Shown: positions 54,693 through 63,340 of the stretch, piece after piece
How the letters are laid out: every line of letters starts with the position of its first letter
Numbering within the stretch: the first letter of the stretch is position 1
From: Bradyrhizobium sp. RD5-C2
Lineage (GTDB): Bacteria; Pseudomonadota; Alphaproteobacteria; Rhizobiales; Xanthobacteraceae
Length of the DNA: 64,000 nt
Assembly (NCBI RefSeq): GCF_019972155.1
Contig: NZ_BOVL01000021.1
Coordinates: 1 to 64,000 of the forward strand
Direction: 5' to 3'
Position numbers and translations under genes: made by a program
Notes under the pieces: model-generated
The model's database searches: none
What the model was told of the DNA's origin: nothing
Seen by the model: the letters and a program-made list of their open reading frames with translations, nothing else

Positions 54693-56168
54693 TCAGTCGA
54701 GGCTTTCCGGACTTTGGTTCACTTCAAAGTTAACCGCGTCAGCCGCCTCAACCTCGGCCACTGGCCTCTGCGTTTGCGCGAGCGCGGCACCGAGCAGAAC
54801 AATTACAGTGCCGGCGTAGGCAGGGATCTGCAGGGAAAAATCAATCAGGGAGTGCAACACCGCGACCGTTGAGACGGCCAGGGCGGCGCGCGGCAGAGTA
54901 CGGGAGCGTTGAGGATCGAGGCAGGCGCGTAGCAGCATCGCCATTGCGCCAATCCAGGCCAGGACGACGATGCCCGCCAGGACCAGGCCGCCTTCTGCGG
55001 CGATCTCAAGGGCGACGTTATGCGCCCGATCCCACACGCCCCAGCCCGAAATCTCGCTGCTCCGATAGGCGGCGAAGCTCCAGCGGAACGAGCCCAAACC
55101 GCTCCCGAGCCACGGAAAATCCGAAATCATGCGCACAACCGAGGCCACGACGCTGGCACGTCCACCGCCGGCTGCGCCTTCCGTTTCCAGCCGTTCGCCC
55201 AACCCGCTGTCGAAGATTTGGTAGATCGCCAGGATGACGACGACGGCAGCACCAAAGGCCAGCCAATTGCGAAGCCTGGGCGACATCTCTGATCTGAAAT
55301 TCAGCCCAAAGGCCACCATCAGGCCGGCAAAGCTGCACGCCACACCCGCACGGGAGCCGGTCAGGACCAACGCCAGCAAGCAAATGCAAAAAAAGCTGCC
55401 CGGCACCGCAAGGACACGCCAATTCACGCCGGTGCTCGATGGGCGGCGGCGTTTGCCGGAACGGCGCTTCTTGCGCAGACTGAGGCGCCGGAACGTGAGC
55501 AGCAACCATACAATGGCGATCGACCCGAAATAGACCGCCGCCGCATTGCGGTTCGTGAACGTTCCGGTGAGATTGCCGACATAGGCGATCTTCTCGCGCC
55601 ACAGCACCAGGTTGGGTTCGAGCGCGTAGGAGCAAATCGCGTAAACGGCATAGAGGCCCCCCGACCATGCGATCGTGCGCAACAGGCGGCGCGAGAGTGT
55701 CTCGTCGGCGCCGCACATGTAGCCCCCCGTGAACAGCAGCAGGTTCAAGAGCGGCGTACCGATCGCGAGATAAGGTTGCCCCCTGGCGATCGACGCGCTG
55801 GCCTCCAGGGGTATTCCCAGAATCTCGCTGGCCACGGCCCAGATCGGATGGACCAGGGGATCGGACGGCGTTCGAGCCACGACCTGAAGGTAGAGGATGG
55901 TCGCATAGCTCGCGACGCCGACGGCAATGATGGCTGCAAGAAAAAGCGGTGAAGCAATCGCTGGCGGTCGCAGGGCAAGCCCGACCACCGCTACGCCCAC
56001 CAAACCGCACCAAAGCGAAATGGCGACGGAGGACACTGATGCAAACGGGAAGGGCATGATGGCCACGGCCGCGAACAGCAGCGCAGCGAACGCATCCGAA
56101 GTCTGCCGCGGTTTGAGGGCGACCACCGCCGTCTGCAAGACGGCGATGTATCGCCGGTCATACCGCAT
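54693..56168 (-). CDS. O-antigen ligase/Wzy-like membrane protein
   Basis: 491 residues with about eleven to twelve hydrophobic segments. The Wzy_C region has the periplasmic loop with RASVVASVVRMISDFPWLGSGLGSFRWSF near 350-378 and the HNVALEIAAEGGL His motif near 397. Family members polymerise or ligate polysaccharide repeats using undecaprenyl-linked substrates. Its genome position beside Wza and Wzc suggests polymerase of the main EPS. The start abuts the Wza gene end (5-bp gap), so they are one operon. Confidence 0.87.
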   Translation of the reverse strand: MRYDRRYIAVLQTAVVALKPRQTSDAFAALLFAAVAIMPFPFASVSSVAISLWCGLVGVAVVGLALRPPAIASPLFLAAIIAVGVASYATILYLQVVARTPSDPLVHPIWAVASEILGIPLEASASIARGQPYLAIGTPLLNLLLFTGGYMCGADETLSRRLLRTIAWSGGLYAVYAICSYALEPNLVLWREKIAYVGNLTGTFTNRNAAAVYFGSIAIVWLLLTFRRLSLRKKRRSGKRRRPSSTGVNWRVLAVPGSFFCICLLALVLTGSRAGVACSFAGLMVAFGLNFRSEMSPRLRNWLAFGAAVVVILAIYQIFDSGLGERLETEGAAGGGRASVVASVVRMISDFPWLGSGLGSFRWSFAAYRSSEISGWGVWDRAHNVALEIAAEGGLVLAGIVVLAWIGAMAMLLRACLDPQRSRTLPRAALAVSTVAVLHSLIDFSLQIPAYAGTVIVLLGAALAQTQRPVAEVEAADAVNFEVNQSPESLD

Positions 56169-56173
56169 GCGGA

Positions 56174-57370
56174 TCAGGGAGTCGTTACGACCAGATTCCG
56201 AAGCGCTGCACCATTGTAGGCTGCAACTATCGGATCGTTGACCGTTGCGGTGACCAGTCTGATGTACGTCATCAGCTTCGCCGATTCCACCGCTGGAGCG
56301 TTCGACGTGTACAGAACGTCCTTGTTGCGGATCAGAACTTTCGTCGCCAGGAAGTACGTCGATGGGTCGCGCATGTTGAAATTATACACGATCGGGATGA
56401 TCGGCGTCGTGAAACGGCTCACGTCGACGCCCATCATCGCGGCGATTTCGCGCCGCTCACCGCGATAGAGGAAGATCGCTCCGGGATCAGCCAGCGTATC
56501 GTTCAGGCCGCCTGCCTTGCCAACGGCCTCGGCCACCGAAATTCGCCAGGCGTCGAAGTTGAACTGACCCTGCTGGCCGGTTGCGCCAAAGGCCACAAAC
56601 GTCTGCGGCTCACGATAGACGTAAACCGTATCGTTCGGATGGACCCAGATATTGTTCGACGGCTCGTACACCAGCGACCCAAACGGCACGGTCGCCTGCT
56701 TGCCGTTGCGCTCGAGCATGACCCAGGTGTCGAAGCCTTGTCCCTTGGGGCCGCCGGCACGCGTGATCGCATCAAGCAGGCGCTCGCCGGCAGCGTTTGC
56801 TGGATAGCGAACCGGATTGTTCACTTCGCCGAGAACGCTGATGAGCGACGTCCGCTGATCGATGAGGGCGACGACAGCCTGCGGCTCGATCGCGCGATTC
56901 TTCAGCGCATCCGCAATCGCCTGCTGGACTTCGGAAGGCGTCCGGCCTTGCGCGCGGATAGCACCGGCATAAGGAACCGAGACATTGCCGTTGTGGTCCA
57001 CCGTCTGATTAGGCAGGGCGATGAAGTTGCCGGGCCGAACACCTGCTTCAACCGGGATAAACAGACCACCTGCGGCGGCCTCGAAGATGGTGACGCTGAC
57101 GACGTCGCCGATGCCAAATCTGATTTCGCGGGGGGGCTGACGATCGGGATAGGTAACCGTCAGCTTGCCGGTATTGCGCGCCAGCACGGACACCACGTCT
57201 GAATTGACGCGGACCAGCGCATACGGAAGGCTGTTTTCATCGACCGGCGTCTCGCTTTTTACAGCTTGGCTGGATGGCCCCGACGTCGGCAAATAGCTGC
57301 AACCGGCCAGAGCAATCGTGGCGCTAAGCGCGATTCCGGCAAAAAATCTGATTTTAAAAAAAGTCCCCAT
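56174..57370 (-). CDS. Outer-membrane polysaccharide export lipoprotein (Wza/ExoF-like)
   Basis: About 398 residues. A lipobox LAGC with the acylated Cys at residue 24 places it at the outer membrane. The Poly_export domain follows at about 85-190 (FGIGDVVSVTIFEAA, then NGNVSVPYAGAIRAQGRTPSEVQQ), and two SLBB-type domains follow (ISVLGEVNNPVRYP near 200 and FVAFGATGQQGQFNF near 280). It forms the export channel with Wzc. The ATG at 57370 gives the lipoprotein N-terminus. It starts the operon that includes Wzy, the Gly-rich protein, Wzc and the 252-residue protein. Confidence 0.94.
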   Translation of the reverse strand: MGTFFKIRFFAGIALSATIALAGCSYLPTSGPSSQAVKSETPVDENSLPYALVRVNSDVVSVLARNTGKLTVTYPDRQPPREIRFGIGDVVSVTIFEAAAGGLFIPVEAGVRPGNFIALPNQTVDHNGNVSVPYAGAIRAQGRTPSEVQQAIADALKNRAIEPQAVVALIDQRTSLISVLGEVNNPVRYPANAAGERLLDAITRAGGPKGQGFDTWVMLERNGKQATVPFGSLVYEPSNNIWVHPNDTVYVYREPQTFVAFGATGQQGQFNFDAWRISVAEAVGKAGGLNDTLADPGAIFLYRGERREIAAMMGVDVSRFTTPIIPIVYNFNMRDPSTYFLATKVLIRNKDVLYTSNAPAVESAKLMTYIRLVTATVNDPIVAAYNGAALRNLVVTTP

Positions 57371-57599
57371 GCTTTCGGAACTATCATGCGCTCGGCGCAA
57401 TCTCTAAGTGAATCTGCGTTGGGGCCGATTTTTGGGTTACCGTAGTTGCTGATCTGCAACGATCTTGCGGGCGCTTAACTAGCAACTAACCAAGCTTGGC
57501 ACAGCAGCGCGATTTTGTGCGCTGGCTGCGAAGGTATCTCTACGCAGGGAGGGCGACACAGACGGCGGATTTGACGAACCTCACCTTGGTGATAAAGAA

Positions 57600-57860
57600 T
57601 CACCGGCTCGAGCCGGTACCGGCGTAGCCGCCCTTCGATTGGGTGCTATTGGAATTCCCGAACGGGCTTGTGAACGGGCTGCTAAATCCGGTGCTGACGC
57701 CCTGGTTGGTTCGCACCGCCGAATTCGGCCCACCCGAGACCGCCGATCCACTCTGGCGTTGCTGCGTCACGGTCTGAGTCGGGCTTTGCGCTACGCCCTG
57801 TGCCATTGCTCCTCCTCCGGATAGCAACAACAGGATCAGCACGGCTGTTCCGTATCTCAT
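57600..57860 (-). CDS. Small secreted Ser/Gly/Asn-rich protein
   Basis: 86 residues. The signal peptide (RYGTAVLILLLLSGGGAMAQ, cleavage near 21) leads to a low-complexity mature part rich in Ser, Gly, Gln and Asn (TQTVTQQRQSGSAVSGGPN). GGAAGGAG precedes the ATG. Unknown function. Its 230 bp downstream lead to the Wza start, so co-transcription is possible. Could be a matrix component. Confidence 0.68.
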   Translation of the reverse strand: MRYGTAVLILLLLSGGGAMAQGVAQSPTQTVTQQRQSGSAVSGGPNSAVRTNQGVSTGFSSPFTSPFGNSNSTQSKGGYAGTGSSR

Positions 57861-57909
57861 GAAACACTCCTTCCAATTTCCCGGATCATCGCAATGACCG
57901 AGAACCGTC

Positions 57910-58194
57910 TCACGCCGCCGCGACGGCGAAAAATTCCGGACGACACTGCGTCAACTGCCAAAAGTGTTCGAAGACAGCAAACGGACCGGCGCGTTCAGTA
58001 TAGGTATGATGGACGTGGCGCGCCAGATCCCCCTGGGGACCGACGTAGACAACCGCCTTTTCCCCGAAATTGGTCATGCAGGCGACCCCGTATGGTGTTC
58101 TGCCGTCGCGCTCCATCGTCTGCTCGGCGGCGCGGGCCTGGTTGTGAAGCAGCGCAAATAAAGCAGAGCCCAAAATCTCCCTGCGTGTCGGCAT
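57910..58194 (-). CDS. Small exported protein, unknown function
   Basis: 94 residues. An N-terminal TAT-like or Sec-like region (PTRREILGSALFALLHNQAR) precedes a mature part with one Cys and a His-rich segment (DLARHVHHTYTE). GGAG lies seven bases before the ATG at 58194. No family is recognised. It lies just upstream of the previous small gene on the same strand. Confidence 0.55.
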   Translation of the reverse strand: MPTRREILGSALFALLHNQARAAEQTMERDGRTPYGVACMTNFGEKAVVYVGPQGDLARHVHHTYTERAGPFAVFEHFWQLTQCRPEFFAVAAA

Positions 58195-58379
58195 CTCTCA
58201 GGCTCCAAGTGATCGCACGCGATACTGGCAGACCCGTTACCTCTCGGCAAGATTTGCGCGGCACGGCGCGGTCGGAGCCGTTCGCGCTTTCCAGATCGGT
58301 TGCAATTCCATCACGGCGGGGCCGGCAGGCTTCACTGTCTCTGCCCCCTCCCCCTCAGGAAGACGCGCGTCTGCTCCCT

Positions 58380-61319
58380 CTACACGTGCAGCATGAAGCT
58401 GTCGTGGGTGTGGGTGTAGCCCATAGCATCCGCGAGGGCGTGAATGTCGAGATGCACATCCTGCGCAATCGCATTCGTGTACCAATCAAGCTGCGCCTCG
58501 TTGAACGGCAGCGGGGCGTGGCCATCATACGTGCTTGCGCTGGCGGCGGCCGCGGACGGATGAAAAACAAATCCATCGCCGACCTGGCTCACTGTGGCGG
58601 CTTGATTCGGCATCGACAGCGTCAGCGGAGCAACGTTCGTCGCGGGAGGGTCGATGACGAATGTGCCGCCGTGTCCGTCACTGGACAGGGCAAATGTCAT
58701 TCGCGTGTAATCGCCCGTCAGATTCAGATGCGCAGCATGGTTTTGCGCGTCAGTGACCGTCAGCACGCCGCCCGAGGTATTTCCGATGTACGAAACCCGG
58801 GTGCCGGCCCCGTACGCGATATCCCTCAGGTCGAGGATATCCGAGGCGGTCGGATCGCCATTGCCCGAAAGACCCACGATATTGCCGGTGAACTTGCTGG
58901 ACTGATCCAGGATCAGCATGCCCGTGTTTTTGCCGAATGTGATCGCGCCCGACGCAGCGCCGGCGAGCTCGAGGCTGCCTCCAGCATCGATCGTAAGCTG
59001 CAGGCTAACGCTGGTCGCGACGGTGCCGGCCTTCGTGCCGATCGTACCGTCGCCGTTCAGATCCTGATGCATCGTCGTCTCCAGCGAGAGCAGCGACGCG
59101 TTCGAGCCGGAGACCGAGCCGACGATGGTCGACAGGAAGTTGCCGTTCGCATCGGTGGCCGCGACCGTATACAGGCCGGTGCCGGTATCCTTCCAGGCGA
59201 CGTCGTAGCCGGTCGCCGTCTTCTCGGCACCGATGAAATTGGTGCTGGGGAATTGATCCGTGCCGACCGCGGCGCCCGCCAGTTTGAACACGACATCGGT
59301 GCTGCCTGTGACAAAGTGGAGGCTGTTTCCAACCTGCTCGAGGATCGTGCTGCCCGCCGTCTCGATGATCTTGAGGGGCAATCCGATCGTGCCGTCGCCG
59401 TTCAGATCCTGATGCATCGTCGACTCCAGCGATCGAAGCGCATCGCTTGTACCGGAGACCGAGCCGGCGATGGTCGACAGGAAGTTGCCGTTCGCATCGG
59501 TGGCCACGACCGAATAAAGGCCGGTGCCGGCATCCTTCCAGGCGACGTCGTAGCCGGTCGCGGTCTTCTCGGCGCCGATGAAATTGTAGCTGGGGAACTG
59601 ATCCGTACTCAGTGCGGCACCCGCCAGTTTGAATACGACGTCGGTGCTGCCCGTGACAAAGTGGAGGCTGGTTCCGACCTGCTCCAGGGTCGTGCTTCCC
59701 GCGCTTTCGATGACCTTGGTCTGGAGAACATTGGATTGCACACTCGTATTCCCGGCTGCGTCGGTCGCAGTCACCGAGAACGAGTGGGAGCCCGAGGAAA
59801 GCGATCCGACGTTGATGCTCCAGGTGCCGTCACCCTTGGCCTTTCCGGAGCCGATCAGGGGGGTGCCGTCATAGAGTGCGATGGTTGCGCCGGCTTCGGC
59901 AGTACCGGCAATAGCGGATTGAGCCAGCGTAAACGACGCAACGACAGGCTGGGCGGGAGCCGTCGTGTCGATCGTCACGGTAAGCGACGTAGAGGTGGAG
60001 CTGACGTTGCCGGCAACATCCATCGCCTTGGCCGTGAACGGGTGGCTGCCGTCGTTCAATGTTGCCGTCGCGAAAGACCAGCCGCCGGTCTTGTCGACAA
60101 CCACCGTGCCGATCTGCGTCGTTCCGTCGAATATCTGGACCGTGCTGCCGGCCTCTGCGGTTCCGCTCAGCGTGATGTGGTTCTGGTTGGTGATGCCGTC
60201 GCCGATCGTTCCACTGTTCGGCGTGAAGGAAGCAATGCTCGGGGCCGTGGGCGCGGTCGTGTCGACTGTCACCGTGAGTGCGGTCGACGTCGTGACGTTG
60301 CCGCTCTGATCCGCTGTCTTCGCTGTGAAAGGATGAACCCCGTCGGTCAGATTTACCGTGACGAACGACCATTTTCCGGTGCTGTCTGTCACCGCCGTGC
60401 CAAGCTTGGTCGAGCCATCGAAGATCTGGACTGTGGTACCGACGGCGGCCGAACCCGTCAGCGTAATCTGCTTCGCGTTGGTGATGCCGTCGCCGGTGAT
60501 GTTGCTATCGGGCGAGAACGAGTTGATCTGAACGACAGGCGGCTTGGCGGAGTAGGCGCGGATGTAGTCGATGAGCATGTCACCGCCCACCGGCGCACTG
60601 GGGTCGGTGATATACGGCCCGTACAGCGCCAGGTCGGCGATGATATACATCGGCGTGTGCATGTCGGATGGAGTGGCAATCTGGAAGGCCTTCACTCCGT
60701 CGACATACCAGGTAATCGTATCGGGCTCCCAATCCATGCCATAGGTGTGGAATCCAGACGCCATTGTCGGAAGGTAGACTGCGCCCTGCTGGAGCTCCAT
60801 GCTGCCCGTCGCAGAACTGTGCGATGTCATGTTGTCGATGGTCGGGTTGTTGCCGGTCGCCTCCATGATGTCCAGCTCTTGAGCCGGCACGGTCCCGAAT
60901 AGCGCGTTATTCGTGGGCAGCAGCCAGAATGCGGGCCAGAGCCCCTGGCCGGCGGGCAGCTCGGCTCTCATCTCGAAGTAGCCGTAGAGTTGCGAGAAGG
61001 AGTGATAGGTTGTGATCATGCCCGACGTGTACTGGGCATTGTCGATGTAGGGCTGGATCGCGGCAGCTGCGGGGCCCGCATGAAGATCGAGGATGCCGTT
61101 GTTCACGGTCCATGGCGTCACCGAACTCGTGGGCGCATAATTGCTGTTGATGTACCAGTTGACCTCCTGGTTGCCACTAATGTTGATGCCGTTGGCAGCC
61201 GCCCACCAATAGGTCGAATCCCAGGTGCCGCTCGTGCCGTTCCACAGGCTGAGCGAGTTGAAATCGTCCGAAAACGTGAGTGTGGCCGTTCCAGCAAGAT
61301 TTTTCGGATCGATCGACAT
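58380..61319 (-). CDS. Type I-secreted GH16 endo-glycanase with Ig-like and W-rich C-terminal domains
   Basis: 979 residues. Residues 15-260 are a GH16 domain (laminarinase/lichenase type) with the catalytic motif ELDIME: E148 nucleophile, D150, E153 acid/base. Ig-like domains follow (about 265-535), then two W_rich_C-type repeats (about 535-760) each ending DLNGDGTIG, and a beta module ending DGHGGTFVIDPP (about 765-890) shared with the adhesin. There is no Sec signal; the hydrophobic tail FMLHV fits type I export. Rhizobial ExsH/PlyA-type enzymes cut the cell's own EPS, so EPS trimming is the likely role. The start is the ATG at 61319. Confidence 0.88.
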   Translation of the reverse strand: MSIDPKNLAGTATLTFSDDFNSLSLWNGTSGTWDSTYWWAAANGINISGNQEVNWYINSNYAPTSSVTPWTVNNGILDLHAGPAAAAIQPYIDNAQYTSGMITTYHSFSQLYGYFEMRAELPAGQGLWPAFWLLPTNNALFGTVPAQELDIMEATGNNPTIDNMTSHSSATGSMELQQGAVYLPTMASGFHTYGMDWEPDTITWYVDGVKAFQIATPSDMHTPMYIIADLALYGPYITDPSAPVGGDMLIDYIRAYSAKPPVVQINSFSPDSNITGDGITNAKQITLTGSAAVGTTVQIFDGSTKLGTAVTDSTGKWSFVTVNLTDGVHPFTAKTADQSGNVTTSTALTVTVDTTAPTAPSIASFTPNSGTIGDGITNQNHITLSGTAEAGSTVQIFDGTTQIGTVVVDKTGGWSFATATLNDGSHPFTAKAMDVAGNVSSTSTSLTVTIDTTAPAQPVVASFTLAQSAIAGTAEAGATIALYDGTPLIGSGKAKGDGTWSINVGSLSSGSHSFSVTATDAAGNTSVQSNVLQTKVIESAGSTTLEQVGTSLHFVTGSTDVVFKLAGAALSTDQFPSYNFIGAEKTATGYDVAWKDAGTGLYSVVATDANGNFLSTIAGSVSGTSDALRSLESTMHQDLNGDGTIGLPLKIIETAGSTILEQVGNSLHFVTGSTDVVFKLAGAAVGTDQFPSTNFIGAEKTATGYDVAWKDTGTGLYTVAATDANGNFLSTIVGSVSGSNASLLSLETTMHQDLNGDGTIGTKAGTVATSVSLQLTIDAGGSLELAGAASGAITFGKNTGMLILDQSSKFTGNIVGLSGNGDPTASDILDLRDIAYGAGTRVSYIGNTSGGVLTVTDAQNHAAHLNLTGDYTRMTFALSSDGHGGTFVIDPPATNVAPLTLSMPNQAATVSQVGDGFVFHPSAAAASASTYDGHAPLPFNEAQLDWYTNAIAQDVHLDIHALADAMGYTHTHDSFMLHV
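59037..59723 (-). repeat. Two tandem W_rich_C-type repeats in the GH16 protein
   Basis: Two copies about 345 bp apart, nearly identical in DNA, each encoding SLHFVTGSTDVVFKLAGAA, YDVAWKD, then a TDANGNFLSTI stretch, and ending HQDLNGDGTIG. The DxNxDGxIG end resembles a calcium-binding loop. Confidence 0.85.
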
Positions 61320-62299
61320 AGCGCCCTCCTCAGCTGGGAAATTGCTATGGCATCGCCGGTTCTCCTGACTTTAATGGCCGGATACGAGTTGTTTTGGTAA
61401 TTAAGCTGCGCCTGCGCGTACCGCTAAAATTATACGGATTGGCAGCAATGGTTCTTGACCGACGCTGGCGGGTACAATTCAGCAAGGTTAATTCGACGCG
61501 AACATCACGCGCACGACAGTTTCCTCTCTACGTTCGACAGCGGCATTTGGCTCCGCAGTTGCAGACATCTCAATCGCAGATGAAGCGGCTTATCGATGAG
61601 ATCGACGCGAACGTTGGATGTCGGACGGGTTCTCCGTCTCGCGGGCTGAGATGATCCAGTGGTGACGCACGCCCGTCTGAACCTGTCGTGACTTACTCTC
61701 TCGCCGCATGCGTGTCGTACCAGCCCGACGTGCGAAACTCAGGAATGCGATAGTCGGTGCGCCCCGTGGCCCGAACGAGAATTTCCTGCACTTTGCCGAG
61801 CATGCGGACGAGACTTTTCTGCCCCCGTAAGATTCCGTGGTCGCCCGACAGCGCATAGCCTCGTTGCTTTGCCCGTAAATTTTCGGGTGCTCGAACAGCA
61901 CTTCCCTGAAGGGGACGACGTAATGGACCTTAACTTGGGCAGAGAATTACTGCATATTTGGTCGGACCGGCATCCGAGGCATTACGGCCTTTGGCCGGTT
62001 GAATTTGAGCTGTTAGTACTCTCGAACGTTCATTCACCATCTTTGAGATGGGCCGCGCTGCTTCTTACTGTCGTGTACCTGGCCGCATTTGGGAGAATAG
62101 GCCGTCATTGTGTTGTCCCGCCCGAGTATCCCTTCGCATCTTCATCATTAATCTAGTCGTTTGGTTACAATCGGCCGTTGTATTGGTAGGGATTATTGCA
62201 ACGGCGTCCGGCTCGGATTCGAACGCCGGAGACCACAACATTCAAAAGCCCCGGCGGTAGGCGTGAAGCATTCGGATTTCAGTAGGCAAGGGTTAATTT
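61320..62299. other. Long intergenic region upstream of fucose synthase
   Basis: 980 bp between the divergent GH16 and fucose synthase genes, AT-richer than the flanks, especially at 61390-61480 and 62140-62300. Apart from the possible 36-codon gene at 61693-61803 and a weak 77-codon frame at 61923-62156 preceded by AAGGGGA, I see no convincing coding region. It probably holds promoters for both genes. Confidence 0.55.
61693..61803 (-). CDS. Possible small protein or C-terminal gene remnant
   Basis: 36 codons from ATG 61803. The translation (MLGKVQEILVRATG, then RTDYRIPEFRTSGWYDTHAA) looks protein-like in composition and codon use. The frame is open about 35 codons further upstream with no clear start. 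It could be a small gene or the end of a decayed gene. Low confidence. Confidence 0.3.
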   Translation of the reverse strand: MLGKVQEILVRATGRTDYRIPEFRTSGWYDTHAARE

Positions 62300-63274
62300 A
62301 TGTTAGGGGGGTTCTCCTACGATCTGACTGGAAGGCGGGTCTTCGTGGCCGGACATCGCGGAATGGTGGGGTCGGCCATCATGCGCCGCCTCGCGTCGGA
62401 GAGCTGCACCCTCCTTCATGCCGATCGCGGAGAGCTCGACCTTGCGAAGGAGCAGCCGACATTCCGGTGGCTCGAGGCAAACCGTCCGGACGTCGTAATC
62501 CATGCCGCCGCCAAGGTCGGCGGCATTGCCGCCAACAGTAGTTTCCCCGTCGATTTTCTCTGCGACAATCTCGCGGTCGAGCTCAACGTGATCCGCGCAA
62601 GTCATGCAATCGGCGTTGAGCGCCTGCTGTTTCTCGGCTCGTCCTGCATATACCCCAAGCACGCCAGGCAGCCGATCGCCGAAAGCGAATTGCTGACGGG
62701 GCCGCTCGAGCCGACCAACGAATGGTACGCAATCGCCAAGATTGCCGGCCTCAAGATCTGTCAGGCACACCGGCGGCAACATGGTGACGATTTCATATCG
62801 GTGATGCCGACCAACCTCTATGGCCGCGGTGACAACTATCATCCAGCGCACAGTCACGTGCCGGCGGCGCTGATCCGACGCTTCCACGAGGCCAAGCTGG
62901 CAGGGACCCCGACGGTATCCGTCTGGGGCACAGGCAATCCGCTTCGTGAGTTTCTCAACGTCGACGACTTCGCCGATGCGTGCGTCTTCCTCTTGAAGAA
63001 CTACTCGAACGATCTGCCCATCAACGTCGGCAGTGGTGACGAAGTCACTATCGCCGATTTTGCCGCCATGGTAGCGGAGGTCGTGGGCTATGCGGGCAAG
63101 TTGGCTTTTGATACGTCCAAGCCGGACGGCGCGCCCCGCAAGCTCCTCGACAGTTCGCGGATTCGCCAACTGGGCTGGCGTTCCACTACTCCGCTACCGA
63201 CCGGGCTGGCGGGGGCATATGAGGATTTTCTGAAGGGCTACGGTCGTCATTTGGAAAGCAATTCCGGCGGCTGA
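62300..63274 (+). CDS. fcl: GDP-L-fucose synthase
   Basis: The epimerase/reductase that turns GDP-4-keto-6-deoxymannose into GDP-L-fucose with NADPH. 324 residues, usual length. The Rossmann motif AGHRGMVGSA is near residue 16, SSCIYP near 115, and the YxxxK pair at NEWYAIAKIAG near 144-148. AAGGG precedes the ATG at a suitable distance. GDP-mannose 4,6-dehydratase (gmd) is not in the window and may lie further right. It indicates that the EPS or another surface glycan contains fucose. The WcaI-like glycosyltransferase follows 66 bp later. Confidence 0.94.
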   Translation: MLGGFSYDLTGRRVFVAGHRGMVGSAIMRRLASESCTLLHADRGELDLAKEQPTFRWLEANRPDVVIHAAAKVGGIAANSSFPVDFLCDNLAVELNVIRASHAIGVERLLFLGSSCIYPKHARQPIAESELLTGPLEPTNEWYAIAKIAGLKICQAHRRQHGDDFISVMPTNLYGRGDNYHPAHSHVPAALIRRFHEAKLAGTPTVSVWGTGNPLREFLNVDDFADACVFLLKNYSNDLPINVGSGDEVTIADFAAMVAEVVGYAGKLAFDTSKPDGAPRKLLDSSRIRQLGWRSTTPLPTGLAGAYEDFLKGYGRHLESNSGG

Positions 63275-63340
63275 CGAGACCGACGCTTTTTTCGAGACGT
63301 GAGTTTTCGATTCCAGTTTTAGAAGTTGGATTGTACTTGA

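Noticed and set aside
58361..58372. 12-bp palindrome AGACGCGCGTCT after the GH16 gene as a terminator
   Set aside because: The stem has no loop and no T-tract, so a terminator role is not supported.
57894..60902. 1002-codon plus-strand frame opposite the GH16 gene
   Set aside because: Antisense to a convincing GH16 protein with catalytic residues; the translation is Arg/Gly/Asp-rich low-complexity sequence caused by the repeats.
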